A DNA stretch of 64,000 nucleotides from assembly GCF_900116345.1 (NCBI RefSeq), contig NZ_FPAH01000011.1, forward strand, positions 1-64,000, in the 5' to 3' direction. Every line of letters starts with the position of its first letter. Position 1 is the first letter of the stretch. The translations under genes were made by a program, and so were the position numbers. The notes under the pieces were generated by a model. The model had not been told where the DNA came from. It was given only the letters and a program-made list of their open reading frames with translations, and did not search any database. Shown piece after piece: positions 1-8,644 of the stretch. The stretch comes from Succinivibrio dextrinosolvens (GTDB lineage: Bacteria > Pseudomonadota > Gammaproteobacteria > Enterobacterales > Succinivibrionaceae).

Positions 1-291
1 TAATTAACAACAGTCTTATATTCATATAAACAAAAAAACATATGTCTACCCATATTATAGGGGCTATGATGCTTTTTATACAGTCATTATATAACTGGAT
101 TTGCTCTATGTTGATAGAGTAAAAAGGTATTAATCCACATGGGATCATAAGGCATGTTTTAATCACTTATTCTAGCATGTAAAATTATTTTTCCTTTTCC
201 ATTTTTACCTCTTAAATGAATTTGTAGACAAAACTCCTTATTTTCGTTGTTGCAAAATACTTTTAAATTCCGACCTCTCCTTGTCTCCTTC
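1..291. other. Left edge, no gene seen
   Basis: This AT-rich stretch lies beyond the 3' end of the virB6-like gene. I found no open frame with a ribosome binding site and no clear hairpin followed by a U-tract. The secretion operon may continue to the left of the window, or may end here. Confidence 0.4.
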
Positions 292-1200
292 CTACTTTCC
301 AGAATTTCTGCTAACAAGAAATCTGTATTTCTTTAAGGAATGACCTCCGACCCCTGTATCAAAACCATTGTTTCCAATCATCAGCGAAGCCATAACAGGA
401 GGTAGAGATTTAGACAGCACAAAAATAAACAGAGAAATAAAAATTAATACCATGCAGTCATTATGCTTTAACACGGTGATACCATCCTCATAAAGTCGGG
501 TTGCTTCAATAACATCATTAAGAATTCTGCAGCCTGCCTTAGTTATAATTAGAACTGTAATCAGTTCAAGCCCCTTTGAGATCAGAAGCTTCAGATAATT
601 CACCGCAAGATATCTTGTGGACCTAAAACCACCGAAACCAAGTACAAATACACCGATTACACATAAGATCTGAGCTGTAAGATAAATACTGACAAAACGC
701 AGGATCACAAAAAACATCACAACAGAAAAGACAATCATGCAGATGATGATCTGAACCTTAGAGACAAGACCTAAAACATTTGAGGTTGTAAGATTGGTGA
801 TCTGCCGGTCGATATTGAACACCAGATCAATAAGTTCCGATGGTCCCATATAGTCGTTATCAACCATGGTTACAAAGGAATCAATAATTGACTTACCGAT
901 TGCATAGTCATTACTCAGAAGATAAAAGAAGATTCCAGTAAAGAGTACCCCTGTAACTAAAGACAGAAAGAATTCCGACATATCCCCATTAAAGGCGCAG
1001 CGTATGCCAGTCATAACCAGACTCATTGGCACTAAAAACCAGAAAAGTCTCATAGCTGCCTGATGAATAGGAACTGCACTGTCATTTACACAGGAGACAA
1101 ACTCATCGATAAGAGAATTTAGAATTCCGTCCGCACTAAGTTCAACGGCTGCACTCGCTGGACCAGATATAAAAAGAAGCAGGATCAATAAAGTCTTCAC
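292..1200 (-). CDS. virB6: VirB6/TrbL-like type IV secretion inner-membrane protein
   Basis: Polytopic membrane protein of 302 residues, likely the VirB6/TrbL component of the inner-membrane part of a type IV secretion channel. The start is a signal-like segment ending near Ala17, followed by an amphipathic stretch and about five hydrophobic spans (near residues 50-65, 78-97, 145-170, 170-192 and 245-265). That is the usual layout of the family, whose primary sequence is poorly conserved. It is the last gene of the minus-strand operon and starts 12 bases after the virB5-like stop. The length matches VirB6 (about 300) better than the longer TrbL proteins. The C-terminus is short and basic. The assignment rests on topology and operon position more than on motifs. 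Confidence 0.8.
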   Translation of the reverse strand: MKTLLILLLFISGPASAAVELSADGILNSLIDEFVSCVNDSAVPIHQAAMRLFWFLVPMSLVMTGIRCAFNGDMSEFFLSLVTGVLFTGIFFYLLSNDYAIGKSIIDSFVTMVDNDYMGPSELIDLVFNIDRQITNLTTSNVLGLVSKVQIIICMIVFSVVMFFVILRFVSIYLTAQILCVIGVFVLGFGGFRSTRYLAVNYLKLLISKGLELITVLIITKAGCRILNDVIEATRLYEDGITVLKHNDCMVLIFISLFIFVLSKSLPPVMASLMIGNNGFDTGVGGHSLKKYRFLVSRNSGK

Positions 1201-1212
1201 AAAGTCACGTCC

Positions 1213-1983
1213 CTACATGGTTACATCAAGATGACGCGATTTTGTCTTAGTCTCATTTCGTAAAAAGAGCTCATCAGCCTTCTCTTTTATCTTCTCCTTT
1301 TCATGAGCCTTGGTGATTTCACTTGAGGAAATTCTGTTGAGATCAGTTATCTGGGCTGTAAGTTGCACCAGAGCATTAGCCTGAGTAGCATTCACCTTTG
1401 AAAGAGTATCAATAGAATCATTAAGCCCGAGCGATTCCTCAGACTGCATAGAAAACTCATTAAGTCTGTCGATACTTTCAAGCAGAAGCTTCTGTGTTTT
1501 TACGGCATTCTCTTTTGTTCGGGCGGAGACAGATAAGGCCTCATTATCAATCATCTGATTTAGCTTTCTGAAATTACAGTTTTCGCTTTTAAGACACTTA
1601 AGCCAGGCCTCCGATCTGATTGCATCCTCTGAATAGAGCGCAGTTGATTCAGTATTCTTGGCAAAAGCATAACTGGCCTCTAAAAGCAGCATGGAGTTCT
1701 GATTGAGTTCATAAACCTCCTTCCAAGCCTCCTTGTTCTGAAAGCTGGAGTTATTCTCCTCTCGGGAATTCTCCTTTACAAAATAAGACTCAAGTCTGTT
1801 GGCCTTACGTGTATTATCCTCAGACCAGGACTTAATAGCCTGATAGGTTGCATTAAGCTTTTCAATCATCTCATTGCCCTGACTTTGAGAGATCCCTCTA
1901 TCTTGAGCAACTGCCAAATTGATAAAAACAAAACCTGCAAGACACAGAATAATAAAATTAGTATTTAATAAAGTACTCTTCAT
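1213..1983 (-). CDS. virB5: VirB5/TrbJ-like type IV secretion protein
   Basis: Secreted protein of 256 residues. A hydrophobic signal peptide ends near Ala26 (AVAQD), and the rest is a long, charged, largely helical domain rich in Glu, Lys, Asn and Ser. This is the pattern of VirB5/TrbJ minor pilus-tip proteins, which lie immediately before VirB6 in many operons, as here. Two cysteines near residues 130-137 could pair. The start overlaps the 3' end of the virB10 gene by 26 bases, which suggests translational coupling. VirB5 proteins diverge strongly, so the name rests on secretion signal, helical composition and position between virB10 and virB6. Confidence 0.7.
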   Translation of the reverse strand: MKSTLLNTNFIILCLAGFVFINLAVAQDRGISQSQGNEMIEKLNATYQAIKSWSEDNTRKANRLESYFVKENSREENNSSFQNKEAWKEVYELNQNSMLLLEASYAFAKNTESTALYSEDAIRSEAWLKCLKSENCNFRKLNQMIDNEALSVSARTKENAVKTQKLLLESIDRLNEFSMQSEESLGLNDSIDTLSKVNATQANALVQLTAQITDLNRISSSEITKAHEKEKIKEKADELFLRNETKTKSRHLDVTM

Positions 1984-3349
1984 GATTAGCTCCGTAAGGC
2001 TCCTTAAAAAAGATGTCCTTGGTAAGAGAAATGGTGAATTTGTAGCCCGGCTGAACCATCAGAGTCGGAGCGAGATTGATATTGCGCTCAATGATGCGGC
2101 TTAAAGCCTCAGAGACGTCAGAGGACAGCTCTCTTGCCTGAGTGTTATACAAGGTTCCGACTCCAGATGAGTTACCATAGGTCTGCTGTACTGAAGAGGC
2201 AGCCGTGGTAATTGAGGAGAGGAAAAAGCAGTTGCTTAAGATTCTGAAGAAATGATTGTCCACATCAGCATCAAAACCGGCAAAACCATCAGGTGACTGA
2301 CCAGGCATTGAACCAATGTTAATAGAGAGCCCGTTAGGAAAAATAATACGGTTAAAGCCTAGAAACAGACGCTGAGAGCCGAAGGCGGCAGTAGAGCCGT
2401 ACTGTCCTAGAAGCTTTGAGCCCTTTGGAATTAAAAGGAACCTGCCGCGGATACTGTCCTTAATATCACGGGTAACCATGGCACTTATCTGCCCTGGCAG
2501 CTCAGAGTTGATGCCAGTGGAGAGAACTGCAGGAATTGCAGTTCCCTGCATCAGCGCAAAAGGAGTCTTAGGCTTTATCACCTCATTATCAAGACTGAAG
2601 CTGTCACGTTCAAAAACCTCATATTTTGTGAGGGTCTGATTAGCCTTATCAAAGGATGAACTTCTCTCATCAGAAGTTGTAAAAACATCAGAATCACCTC
2701 TGTTAGATGAGGAGGAAGAAACTTCATCTCTACGACTTGCTGGTGCAGCCGCCTCATCATGATTAAAGCGAAGCTCCACTCTCGTTGGTGCCGCTTTGGC
2801 CTTGCGATATTCAGAAGCACGGTTTAGATCAAGCTCATTTACCTTCTGTCTCTTATCCTTTACTCTTTCCTCGGAGGCCTCCGCAGTATAGGAGTATTCC
2901 TCGTTTTTTTCATTTCTATCTAAAAGATTACCTCTCTCTCTGTACCTTATATACTCTCTTATATAATCCTCAGAGGATAATGGGCTTTCACGAGACGACA
3001 GTCTGTCATCCAGTGAAGCTAGAGACTTTGAGCTGTACCCTGAAGACTCTTTTGAATTATCCGAAAAGGCCTCTTTAGCATCATATTCTGCTGACTTTGT
3101 CCTGTTCTGTTCCTTTACTTTCTCTGACTCAAAGGCGGTATTTGCAGCAAGTCCAGAGGCGATCCTATCAGCATATTTAAGATTGTTCTCCACGCTATAG
3201 CGTCTCTCCTCAGCCTTTACCTCTATCCTGCGCTGATAGTTAAAAAAATAGCCGGAGAGAACGATCAAAAGAATACAGGTACAGGCGCCTATTATGATGA
3301 TATAGCCCCATTTTTTTGAGACCTGACCGGTTCTGATCCTGTCAAACAT
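1958..3349 (-). CDS. virB10: VirB10/TrbI-like type IV secretion energy-transducing protein
   Basis: 463-residue inner-membrane-anchored protein that spans the periplasm and joins the outer-membrane core complex. It has a short basic cytoplasmic N-terminus, one transmembrane helix at about residues 15-34, a long periplasmic linker at about 35-260, and a C-terminal TrbI/VirB10 beta domain at about 265-455. The domain includes the typical blocks GTAIPAVL, INSELPGQ, LLIPKGSKLLGQY and FNRIIFPNG. The linker is unusual: it is dominated by Ser, Glu, Arg and Lys (for example VSSSSSNRGDSD) and lacks the proline-rich run seen in many VirB10 proteins. It lies between virB9 (3-base gap) and virB5 (overlap), in one operon. 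Confidence 0.92.
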   Translation of the reverse strand: MFDRIRTGQVSKKWGYIIIIGACTCILLIVLSGYFFNYQRRIEVKAEERRYSVENNLKYADRIASGLAANTAFESEKVKEQNRTKSAEYDAKEAFSDNSKESSGYSSKSLASLDDRLSSRESPLSSEDYIREYIRYRERGNLLDRNEKNEEYSYTAEASEERVKDKRQKVNELDLNRASEYRKAKAAPTRVELRFNHDEAAAPASRRDEVSSSSSNRGDSDVFTTSDERSSSFDKANQTLTKYEVFERDSFSLDNEVIKPKTPFALMQGTAIPAVLSTGINSELPGQISAMVTRDIKDSIRGRFLLIPKGSKLLGQYGSTAAFGSQRLFLGFNRIIFPNGLSINIGSMPGQSPDGFAGFDADVDNHFFRILSNCFFLSSITTAASSVQQTYGNSSGVGTLYNTQARELSSDVSEALSRIIERNINLAPTLMVQPGYKFTISLTKDIFFKEPYGANHEEYFIKY

Positions 3350-3352
3350 ACC

Positions 3353-4300
3353 CTAGCTCTCCTTAACAATATCCGCGCAGACGGATTTATCATCAGAACC
3401 GCTGACCAGTCGCAGATGATCGTATACACCGTCAATAACAAAGGTATGGTCCTCTAGTCGGAAATTCAGAATTGCGGTTTTCTCTCCTCCTATTAAAGGC
3501 ATACCGTCAGATGTGACTCTGAATACTGTAGGCAGATCCTGATTATTCAGGTCTGAGGGGAGCTGAATATAGGTATTCACTCCATCATCAAAGGCGTTTA
3601 ATGGTAGAAGAGAATCATCGCCATCTATGGAATAGGCATAGTTGAGTCGACCACCGGCAATATTATTACCTACGGATTTACCTCCCTCCACAGGATCATA
3701 CTGATAGGAAACAGCAGAAACTCCAGATGAACTCTCTGAATTTGAAGCAAGCGAGTAATCAAAACGAGGTCTTGGTTCTGAGCCCTCATACAGAGGAGAA
3801 TTAAGTTTGAGGCTTTGTCCCGGATAATTGAAGCTTACCGCCGGCATAAAATCTTTCTGGGAGGATTTTAAGGCAATATGATATGTACGGCGGTTAGTGG
3901 TGATGATAAGTGATGTTTTAAGTCCGTTATCCAAAGCCTTAACCACGATATGTTCAGTTCTCTGCGCTCCGCTTCCGGATACTGCGCTGTCTATAAGCCA
4001 GCGGGTAGAGTCTCCTAGCTGTACAGTAAAGACACGCTCCCCCTGCTCCATTGAGATATCCGTTATTTCAAACAGCGCACAGACCACTGTAGGTATACCA
4101 CTGCCGAAGGTAAAGACTACCTGTCCTGGCAGTATCGCCTGGGCTGAAACCTGTCTTCTATCAAGAGAATCAAGTTTCTGTATGGTATTAAGATCACGCG
4201 CATCAAGATTACTATCCTCCATGGTATATTCATTGTAGTCCTGCGCATGACATGCAAAGGAGAGAGACAGAAAAGTCAGAACTGCGATTTTTTTATGCAT
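3353..4300 (-). CDS. virB9: VirB9/TrbG-like type IV secretion protein
   Basis: 315-residue periplasmic/outer-membrane core protein. The signal peptide ends near residue 19 (ACHAQ). The N-terminal VirB9 domain contains VVCALFEITDISMEQGE and the block LIITTNRRTYHIAL, typical of VirB9/CagX/TrbG proteins. A linker and a C-terminal beta domain (about 225-300) follow, which in the family binds VirB7 and VirB10. No virB7 lipoprotein gene was found next to it. The start overlaps the end of virB8 by 8 bases and the stop is 3 bases from virB10, so the genes are co-transcribed and probably translationally coupled. Confidence 0.92.
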   Translation of the reverse strand: MHKKIAVLTFLSLSFACHAQDYNEYTMEDSNLDARDLNTIQKLDSLDRRQVSAQAILPGQVVFTFGSGIPTVVCALFEITDISMEQGERVFTVQLGDSTRWLIDSAVSGSGAQRTEHIVVKALDNGLKTSLIITTNRRTYHIALKSSQKDFMPAVSFNYPGQSLKLNSPLYEGSEPRPRFDYSLASNSESSSGVSAVSYQYDPVEGGKSVGNNIAGGRLNYAYSIDGDDSLLPLNAFDDGVNTYIQLPSDLNNQDLPTVFRVTSDGMPLIGGEKTAILNFRLEDHTFVIDGVYDHLRLVSGSDDKSVCADIVKES

Positions 4301-4979
4301 GATTCATCTCCTTTACAAGCTTTTTTGAGGTCTTTATTTCATAAATAAGAACTGAAAGCGGATTGAGCCTTAACTCCTCCACATTCTCAAAGCTGATATT
4401 GCCTATTCGGTAGCTTAGAACCGTTTTGAAGTGCTTTTCAGTGCTCTCATCAAATCTCTGACTTATCACCGTATAATCCACCTGAAAGCTGTTGTCAGAA
4501 AGCCTTGAGACACTGTCGATTTTTACGGATGATAAAGTGTTAGCACCTGTCCTGAAAAGCTGTGAGTCATTGTAGTACTCATCAAGATAACGGCGGGCAG
4601 GACTCTCAAGATCAACCATGGAGTAGATCTTGCGGATGTACTCTCTTTGAAGATCGCCATCTTGGCATATAGAAAACACCTTTTCTGTAAACTCACACAT
4701 AAAGGCTGCAAGTGCTGTTTCAGGAATACTCTGTGAAGGCTTAAGTACTTCTGAGGCTAGCACACTGCCCTGACGGTCCACGCTCACAATATAAGGCAGA
4801 ACCTGTGGTTCTCTGTTTAACATCAGAAGATAACCTAAACAGAAAAATCCCATTGCCAGTCCGCCAAGCCCCAAAATCAGAGGCAGAGCATTTTTTGTAT
4901 AATTAGCAGAGGCAATGGAGTACTGAGTTACAGAGGCTCTTTGCACCTTTTTCTGAAATAAATGTCTTAGAGTTCCCAT
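4293..4979 (-). CDS. virB8: VirB8/TrbF-like type IV secretion protein
   Basis: 228-residue bitopic inner-membrane protein. A cytoplasmic N-terminus of about 30 residues is followed by a transmembrane helix near 32-54 and a periplasmic NTF2-like VirB8 domain. Recognisable blocks include LPYIVSVDRQGSV just after the membrane, a central YLDEYYND, and the closing NPLSVLIYEIKTSKKL, where an NPxG-like motif is expected and NPLS is seen. VirB8 nucleates assembly of the channel through contacts with VirB9 and VirB10, the next two genes. Its start overlaps the virB4 stop by 13 bases. Confidence 0.92.
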   Translation of the reverse strand: MGTLRHLFQKKVQRASVTQYSIASANYTKNALPLILGLGGLAMGFFCLGYLLMLNREPQVLPYIVSVDRQGSVLASEVLKPSQSIPETALAAFMCEFTEKVFSICQDGDLQREYIRKIYSMVDLESPARRYLDEYYNDSQLFRTGANTLSSVKIDSVSRLSDNSFQVDYTVISQRFDESTEKHFKTVLSYRIGNISFENVEELRLNPLSVLIYEIKTSKKLVKEMNHA

Positions 4980-7531
4980 ATAAAATCACCTCCTTCATTG
5001 TTAAATCTCAAATCAAGCTTTTTCCTGTCTTTTGCTACAAAGGAAAGCAGCTTAAGCTCACTTTCAGACAGAGCAAGCTTAAAGGGCATAAAATTTCCTT
5101 CCTTATGTAAAAAGAGATCCTGTTTGGCTTTTCCCTTGAATATTTCTTCACGCTGCAACCCATTAAGACCAAGCTTTGAGTAAAGCTCCATTAAGGCAGG
5201 ACTTTTAATATCCGCATTAGGCAGATAGATTCTAGTTTTAACGCAGTCGAGGATGTCCTCAAGCATCTGTGAACGTGCAAAGTCATTTACTGACTGAGTT
5301 GCAAGAATCACCATGGTATTGTGTTTTCTTACGGTCTTAATCCATGATAAAAGCTGAGCACAGAAATAAGGGTTAGAGAGCATCAGCCAGGCCTCATCAA
5401 TAATGATGGCTGAGCATTTAACCTTCATAATCTCAGAGTTAATCAAACTAAAGATGCAGTCTAGAACCGGATAAAGATTCTTATTACCGCTCTCAAAAAA
5501 ACTACCGCACTCAAATACAGTAAGAGCAGATTCAAGATCCGGATTGGCAGTACCGTCAAGCGGACTGTCAGGATTTACACTGACAAGATAGTTACGCAGA
5601 GAAAGCTTGAGTTCTCTGTTATTTAAAAGATTGTAAAAATCTGTAAGCGAGTGTCTTACTGATGGCTGCTGAGATAAAAGCTTAACCGTACTGAAGATTA
5701 GTTCACGCTCAGCGTCAGTAAGTTTTCTTCCGGTATATTCAAACAGTTTTTCAACAAATAAAGCTCCGGCACTTATCTTTGATGGCTCAGATAAATCATA
5801 TAAAGGACAGAATCTATGAGTTGAGGTATCATCAAGACTTAAATGATTTCCTTTTAAATAACGGCTTAACGCATAGAAGGACTGGCCCTTGTCAAAGGCA
5901 AAGATCTTCATGCCGTCATACTTCAAAAGGCTTAAAAGCGTTGCTCCTAAGAACACCGATTTACCAGAACCGGGAGGACCTACCAGAAGACAGTTGGCAA
6001 GATCTTTTACATGCAGATTGAGATAGGCTCGCTCATGATCTTTTGAGACAACACTCATAAGATAAGGAGCTCCCTTTCCGTAATTCGGATTAGGTGAGAC
6101 TCTCTCTCCACAGTAGTTTTTATGCAGAGGAAGTAAATCGGCTATAACCTCACCTGAAACCATGGCTCGTCTTAAGTTCTCAATACTGTGTCCAGGAAGT
6201 GAGCCCAGATAAGCATCCGTGGCATTTACCGATTCAACTCTACCGGTAAAGCCTAGACTCTCAAAAAGCTTAAGACACTGTCTTGCCTTATCATCTAAGG
6301 CTTTAAGAGATTCATCAAAGATTATCAGTGTTGAGGAGAGAGCTCCGAAATTATGCTCCTGCTGTGCCATGGATTTTCTGGCCTCATCCACATTCTCCAC
6401 CATTTCCTCGGCATCTTTGTCCACCTCGGTATTAGAGGAGGATGAAAGCATGGAGAGAAAAGATTTACGTTTCTGAATCCACAGACGACGTAAAAGTGCC
6501 AGTTTAAGAGAAGACTCCACTTTTGAATAGGAGATAAAGCGGTTAGAGAAACGGTACTCAAAAGGTAGAGAGCAAAGAGCCTTAAGCATTCCAAAATCAG
6601 AAGCTAAAGGAAAACCGTCAATACTGATGACACCTATATATCTGTTTCCAAGTTTGGGACATAAGCCAGGAGTGAAATCCTCAGATGATAACAGCAAATC
6701 TAAAAACGGATGCTTTTTAGGATATAAAAGCTCTACCTTCACACCTTTTATACAACTAAAAAGATAGTTAACAGTCTCATGAGTCTGTCTTATCGGTAAT
6801 GAAGGAACCTCTGACAATGAAAATCCTGATTCGTAAGAAGATCCCGATGTCTCTGATGATATATTCGAATCCGCACAAATAAACGGCCCCCCACACTCTC
6901 TCTTATCCATTTCTTTAAGATCTAATTCCCTTATCTCACAGAATGAGGAGAATCCGTCAATAAAGCTTCTGGCATCCTGATTAAAGGATTCAATTGAAGA
7001 AGAAAGACTGAATGGCAGCTTTTCATCATCTCCGAGAAGGGAGGCAATATCCTCTGAGGTAAGATTGCAGTTAAGCTTGGTGAAGCTTATAAAAAACTCA
7101 TTGGAAAAGGTAGTGTTTTTCTCAAAGAACTCTACCCTTCTCTCATAAAGAGTACGGGCTTCATTAGAGCCATAAAAACACTCATCATTATTATGCAAAT
7201 ATGACATATCCTTAGAGCGAATCACATCACAGTTGAAGATGTAGGACTTATCCAGTTTTCTGATGCTTCTCATGATCATGGAGTGCAGTTTTTCAAGCTC
7301 CTGTTCTGATAAATAGGAGGTGCACCTCGGGGTGATTTTATAGCACTTCATCAGGGCTCCGTTTTTGAGGAGCACTGTATTCTGTGGACCGAGAATGGCG
7401 TAATCCAGAAGGTCGGTAAAACTGTAATTTCTGCAAAACTTTTTATAAGGCAGAAAAGTTCCTGCACTAAGGCTGATACAAAGCACGGTTAAAAGAACGC
7501 CTGTCAGCATAAAGAATGAAACAAGAAGCAT
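4967..7531 (-). CDS. virB4: VirB4/TrbE-like type IV secretion ATPase
   Basis: 854-residue ATPase that powers pilus biogenesis and substrate transfer. The C-terminal RecA-like domain has Walker A GPPGSGKS at residues 518-525 and Walker B AIIIDEAW around 708-715, followed by the family block VILATQSVNDF. The N-terminal VirB4 domain is at about 50-450. A hydrophobic segment at residues 2-24 would anchor the N-terminus in the membrane; some VirB4/TrbE proteins have this and others do not. A Ser/Glu-rich insertion near 363-385 is unlike the surrounding sequence. The gene follows virB3 by 2 bases and overlaps virB8. Confidence 0.95.
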   Translation of the reverse strand: MLLVSFFMLTGVLLTVLCISLSAGTFLPYKKFCRNYSFTDLLDYAILGPQNTVLLKNGALMKCYKITPRCTSYLSEQELEKLHSMIMRSIRKLDKSYIFNCDVIRSKDMSYLHNNDECFYGSNEARTLYERRVEFFEKNTTFSNEFFISFTKLNCNLTSEDIASLLGDDEKLPFSLSSSIESFNQDARSFIDGFSSFCEIRELDLKEMDKRECGGPFICADSNISSETSGSSYESGFSLSEVPSLPIRQTHETVNYLFSCIKGVKVELLYPKKHPFLDLLLSSEDFTPGLCPKLGNRYIGVISIDGFPLASDFGMLKALCSLPFEYRFSNRFISYSKVESSLKLALLRRLWIQKRKSFLSMLSSSSNTEVDKDAEEMVENVDEARKSMAQQEHNFGALSSTLIIFDESLKALDDKARQCLKLFESLGFTGRVESVNATDAYLGSLPGHSIENLRRAMVSGEVIADLLPLHKNYCGERVSPNPNYGKGAPYLMSVVSKDHERAYLNLHVKDLANCLLVGPPGSGKSVFLGATLLSLLKYDGMKIFAFDKGQSFYALSRYLKGNHLSLDDTSTHRFCPLYDLSEPSKISAGALFVEKLFEYTGRKLTDAERELIFSTVKLLSQQPSVRHSLTDFYNLLNNRELKLSLRNYLVSVNPDSPLDGTANPDLESALTVFECGSFFESGNKNLYPVLDCIFSLINSEIMKVKCSAIIIDEAWLMLSNPYFCAQLLSWIKTVRKHNTMVILATQSVNDFARSQMLEDILDCVKTRIYLPNADIKSPALMELYSKLGLNGLQREEIFKGKAKQDLFLHKEGNFMPFKLALSESELKLLSFVAKDRKKLDLRFNNEGGDFIWEL

Positions 7532-7533
7532 AA

Positions 7534-7833
7534 TCAGCGGTTATATTTTGAATGGTATTTTGAATATTCAGAGCCTTGAGCCTGATAAAAAGATCTATAG
7601 CGGATGTTTCTTACATACACCTGTCTGAACAGTGGATCAATTCTGCTCATACGTGCTATGACCGCCCAGCCTAAACCTAGCATTAAAAGAGTCTCTATGG
7701 AGCCTAAAAGCGAAATGTTCAGAATAAAGCCAAGCATACATAGCATCAGCCAGAGAAGAAAAAGAGTTCTCTCAGCACCGAAAATGGTATGAGTTCTTAA
7801 TAGTGAAGGATAGAGCTGATGTTTTTTATTCAT
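7534..7833 (-). CDS. virB3: VirB3/TrbD-like type IV secretion protein
   Basis: 99-residue inner-membrane protein. The N-terminus carries the short family segment around YPSLLRTHTIFGAERTLF, followed by two closely spaced hydrophobic spans (about 24-42 and 45-62) and a basic C-terminus with LFRQVYVRNIRYRSFY. This matches VirB3/TrbD, which works with VirB4 and is sometimes fused to it. Here it is a separate gene 2 bases upstream of virB4. Two hairpins separate it from virB2, so its expression may be lower than that of the pilin. Confidence 0.9.
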   Translation of the reverse strand: MNKKHQLYPSLLRTHTIFGAERTLFLLWLMLCMLGFILNISLLGSIETLLMLGLGWAVIARMSRIDPLFRQVYVRNIRYRSFYQAQGSEYSKYHSKYNR

Positions 7834-7882
7834 AACCTATGGAGAAGAAAACGAAGTCAGACTTTACCAAACTACCTCACAC

Positions 7883-7921
7883 AAAAAAAATGCAGCCTGC
7901 CTGGAATAAAAACAGGCTGCA
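7883..7921 (-). terminator. Intrinsic terminator or attenuator after virB2
   Basis: Perfect 9-bp stem (TGCAGCCTG at 7891-7899 with CAGGCTGCA at 7913-7921). On the minus strand it is followed by eight U residues (7883-7890). It lies between virB2 and virB3 inside the operon, so it probably ends only part of the transcripts and raises pilin expression relative to the channel genes. Confidence 0.75.
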
Positions 7922-7944
7922 AAATTAATTTCCCTAAAGGAATC

Positions 7945-7989
7945 GGGACTTACAGGATGACAGGAATAATAGCTCCTGTAAAAAGTCCC
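7945..7989 (-). other. Long hairpin 3' of the pilin gene
   Basis: A 13-bp stem with one 3-base bulge: GGGACTTACAGGA at 7945-7957 pairs with TCCTGTA and AGTCCC at 7974-7989. It has no U-tract, so it is not a simple terminator. Its place directly after virB2 and before the terminator-like hairpin at 7883-7921 suggests an mRNA-stabilising 3' structure. That role is inferred. Confidence 0.5.
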
Positions 7990-8036
7990 TAGGAGGTATG
8001 TATATGTAAATAAGACTTTAAAGAAAAACGTTAAAA

Positions 8037-8492
8037 CTAAGCTAAAGCCTTGTAATCATCAGCAGGCAGACAGATATTCTGTCTTTTAAAAGCTGAGCTT
8101 ATATGGTTAAAAATGCATTGTCTTGAATAGTCAGAAAAGACTCTGTTGACCACACGATCCTTATTATCGGAGTTAGCTATAGTTGCCCCATTGAAGACAC
8201 TGGACATAAAACTGTTGGCGCCCACAAGAAGAGTCATCACAAAAACAAGATAAACCACGGATTTCATAAAGCGATTAATCTCACCGCCGGTAAAGATCAG
8301 AGTCACTCCGCAGGAGATAATACCAATGATAGAAACAGAAAAAGCAACCGGACCGGTCAGTGATTTCTGAATAGTTTTAAGCCAGTCCTCATAAGGCAGA
8401 ACTGCACTTGAGGCTGTATCTGCAGCATAGGCTGAAGTCATAACCGTACACAGTGAAACCAGAGCAACCAAAGTAATTAAAAATCTGTTCAT
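8037..8492 (-). CDS. virB2: VirB2/TrbC-like type IV pilin precursor
   Basis: 151-residue major pilin candidate. The signal peptide ends at about Ala23 (SAYAAD). The core holds the VirB2/TrbC pattern: LKTIQKSLTGPVA, then two hydrophobic helices (about 50-68 and 78-98) split by a short loop with GGEINRF, and VGANSFM after the second helix. The start is preceded by AGAGGT at good spacing. A C-terminal tail of about 45 residues with two cysteines (in SRQCIFNH and RQNICLP) is longer than in typical VirB2 pilins, where the tail is short or trimmed. The gene lies between virB11 and virB3, as in trb operons. Confidence 0.9.
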   Translation of the reverse strand: MNRFLITLVALVSLCTVMTSAYAADTASSAVLPYEDWLKTIQKSLTGPVAFSVSIIGIISCGVTLIFTGGEINRFMKSVVYLVFVMTLLVGANSFMSSVFNGATIANSDNKDRVVNRVFSDYSRQCIFNHISSAFKRQNICLPADDYKALA

Positions 8493-8644
8493 TTCATACC
8501 TCTTAAAAAAAGGAGTCCTATCGTCATTAAGAAAAGTCAGATCTGATCTAAAACTTATTAAGTTTTTTCAATTAAAAAGGAAAATAAATGCAATCTTAAA
8601 TATCTAAACCAGATTCTTTCTGTAGCTGCTAAGCCTACACTTCT

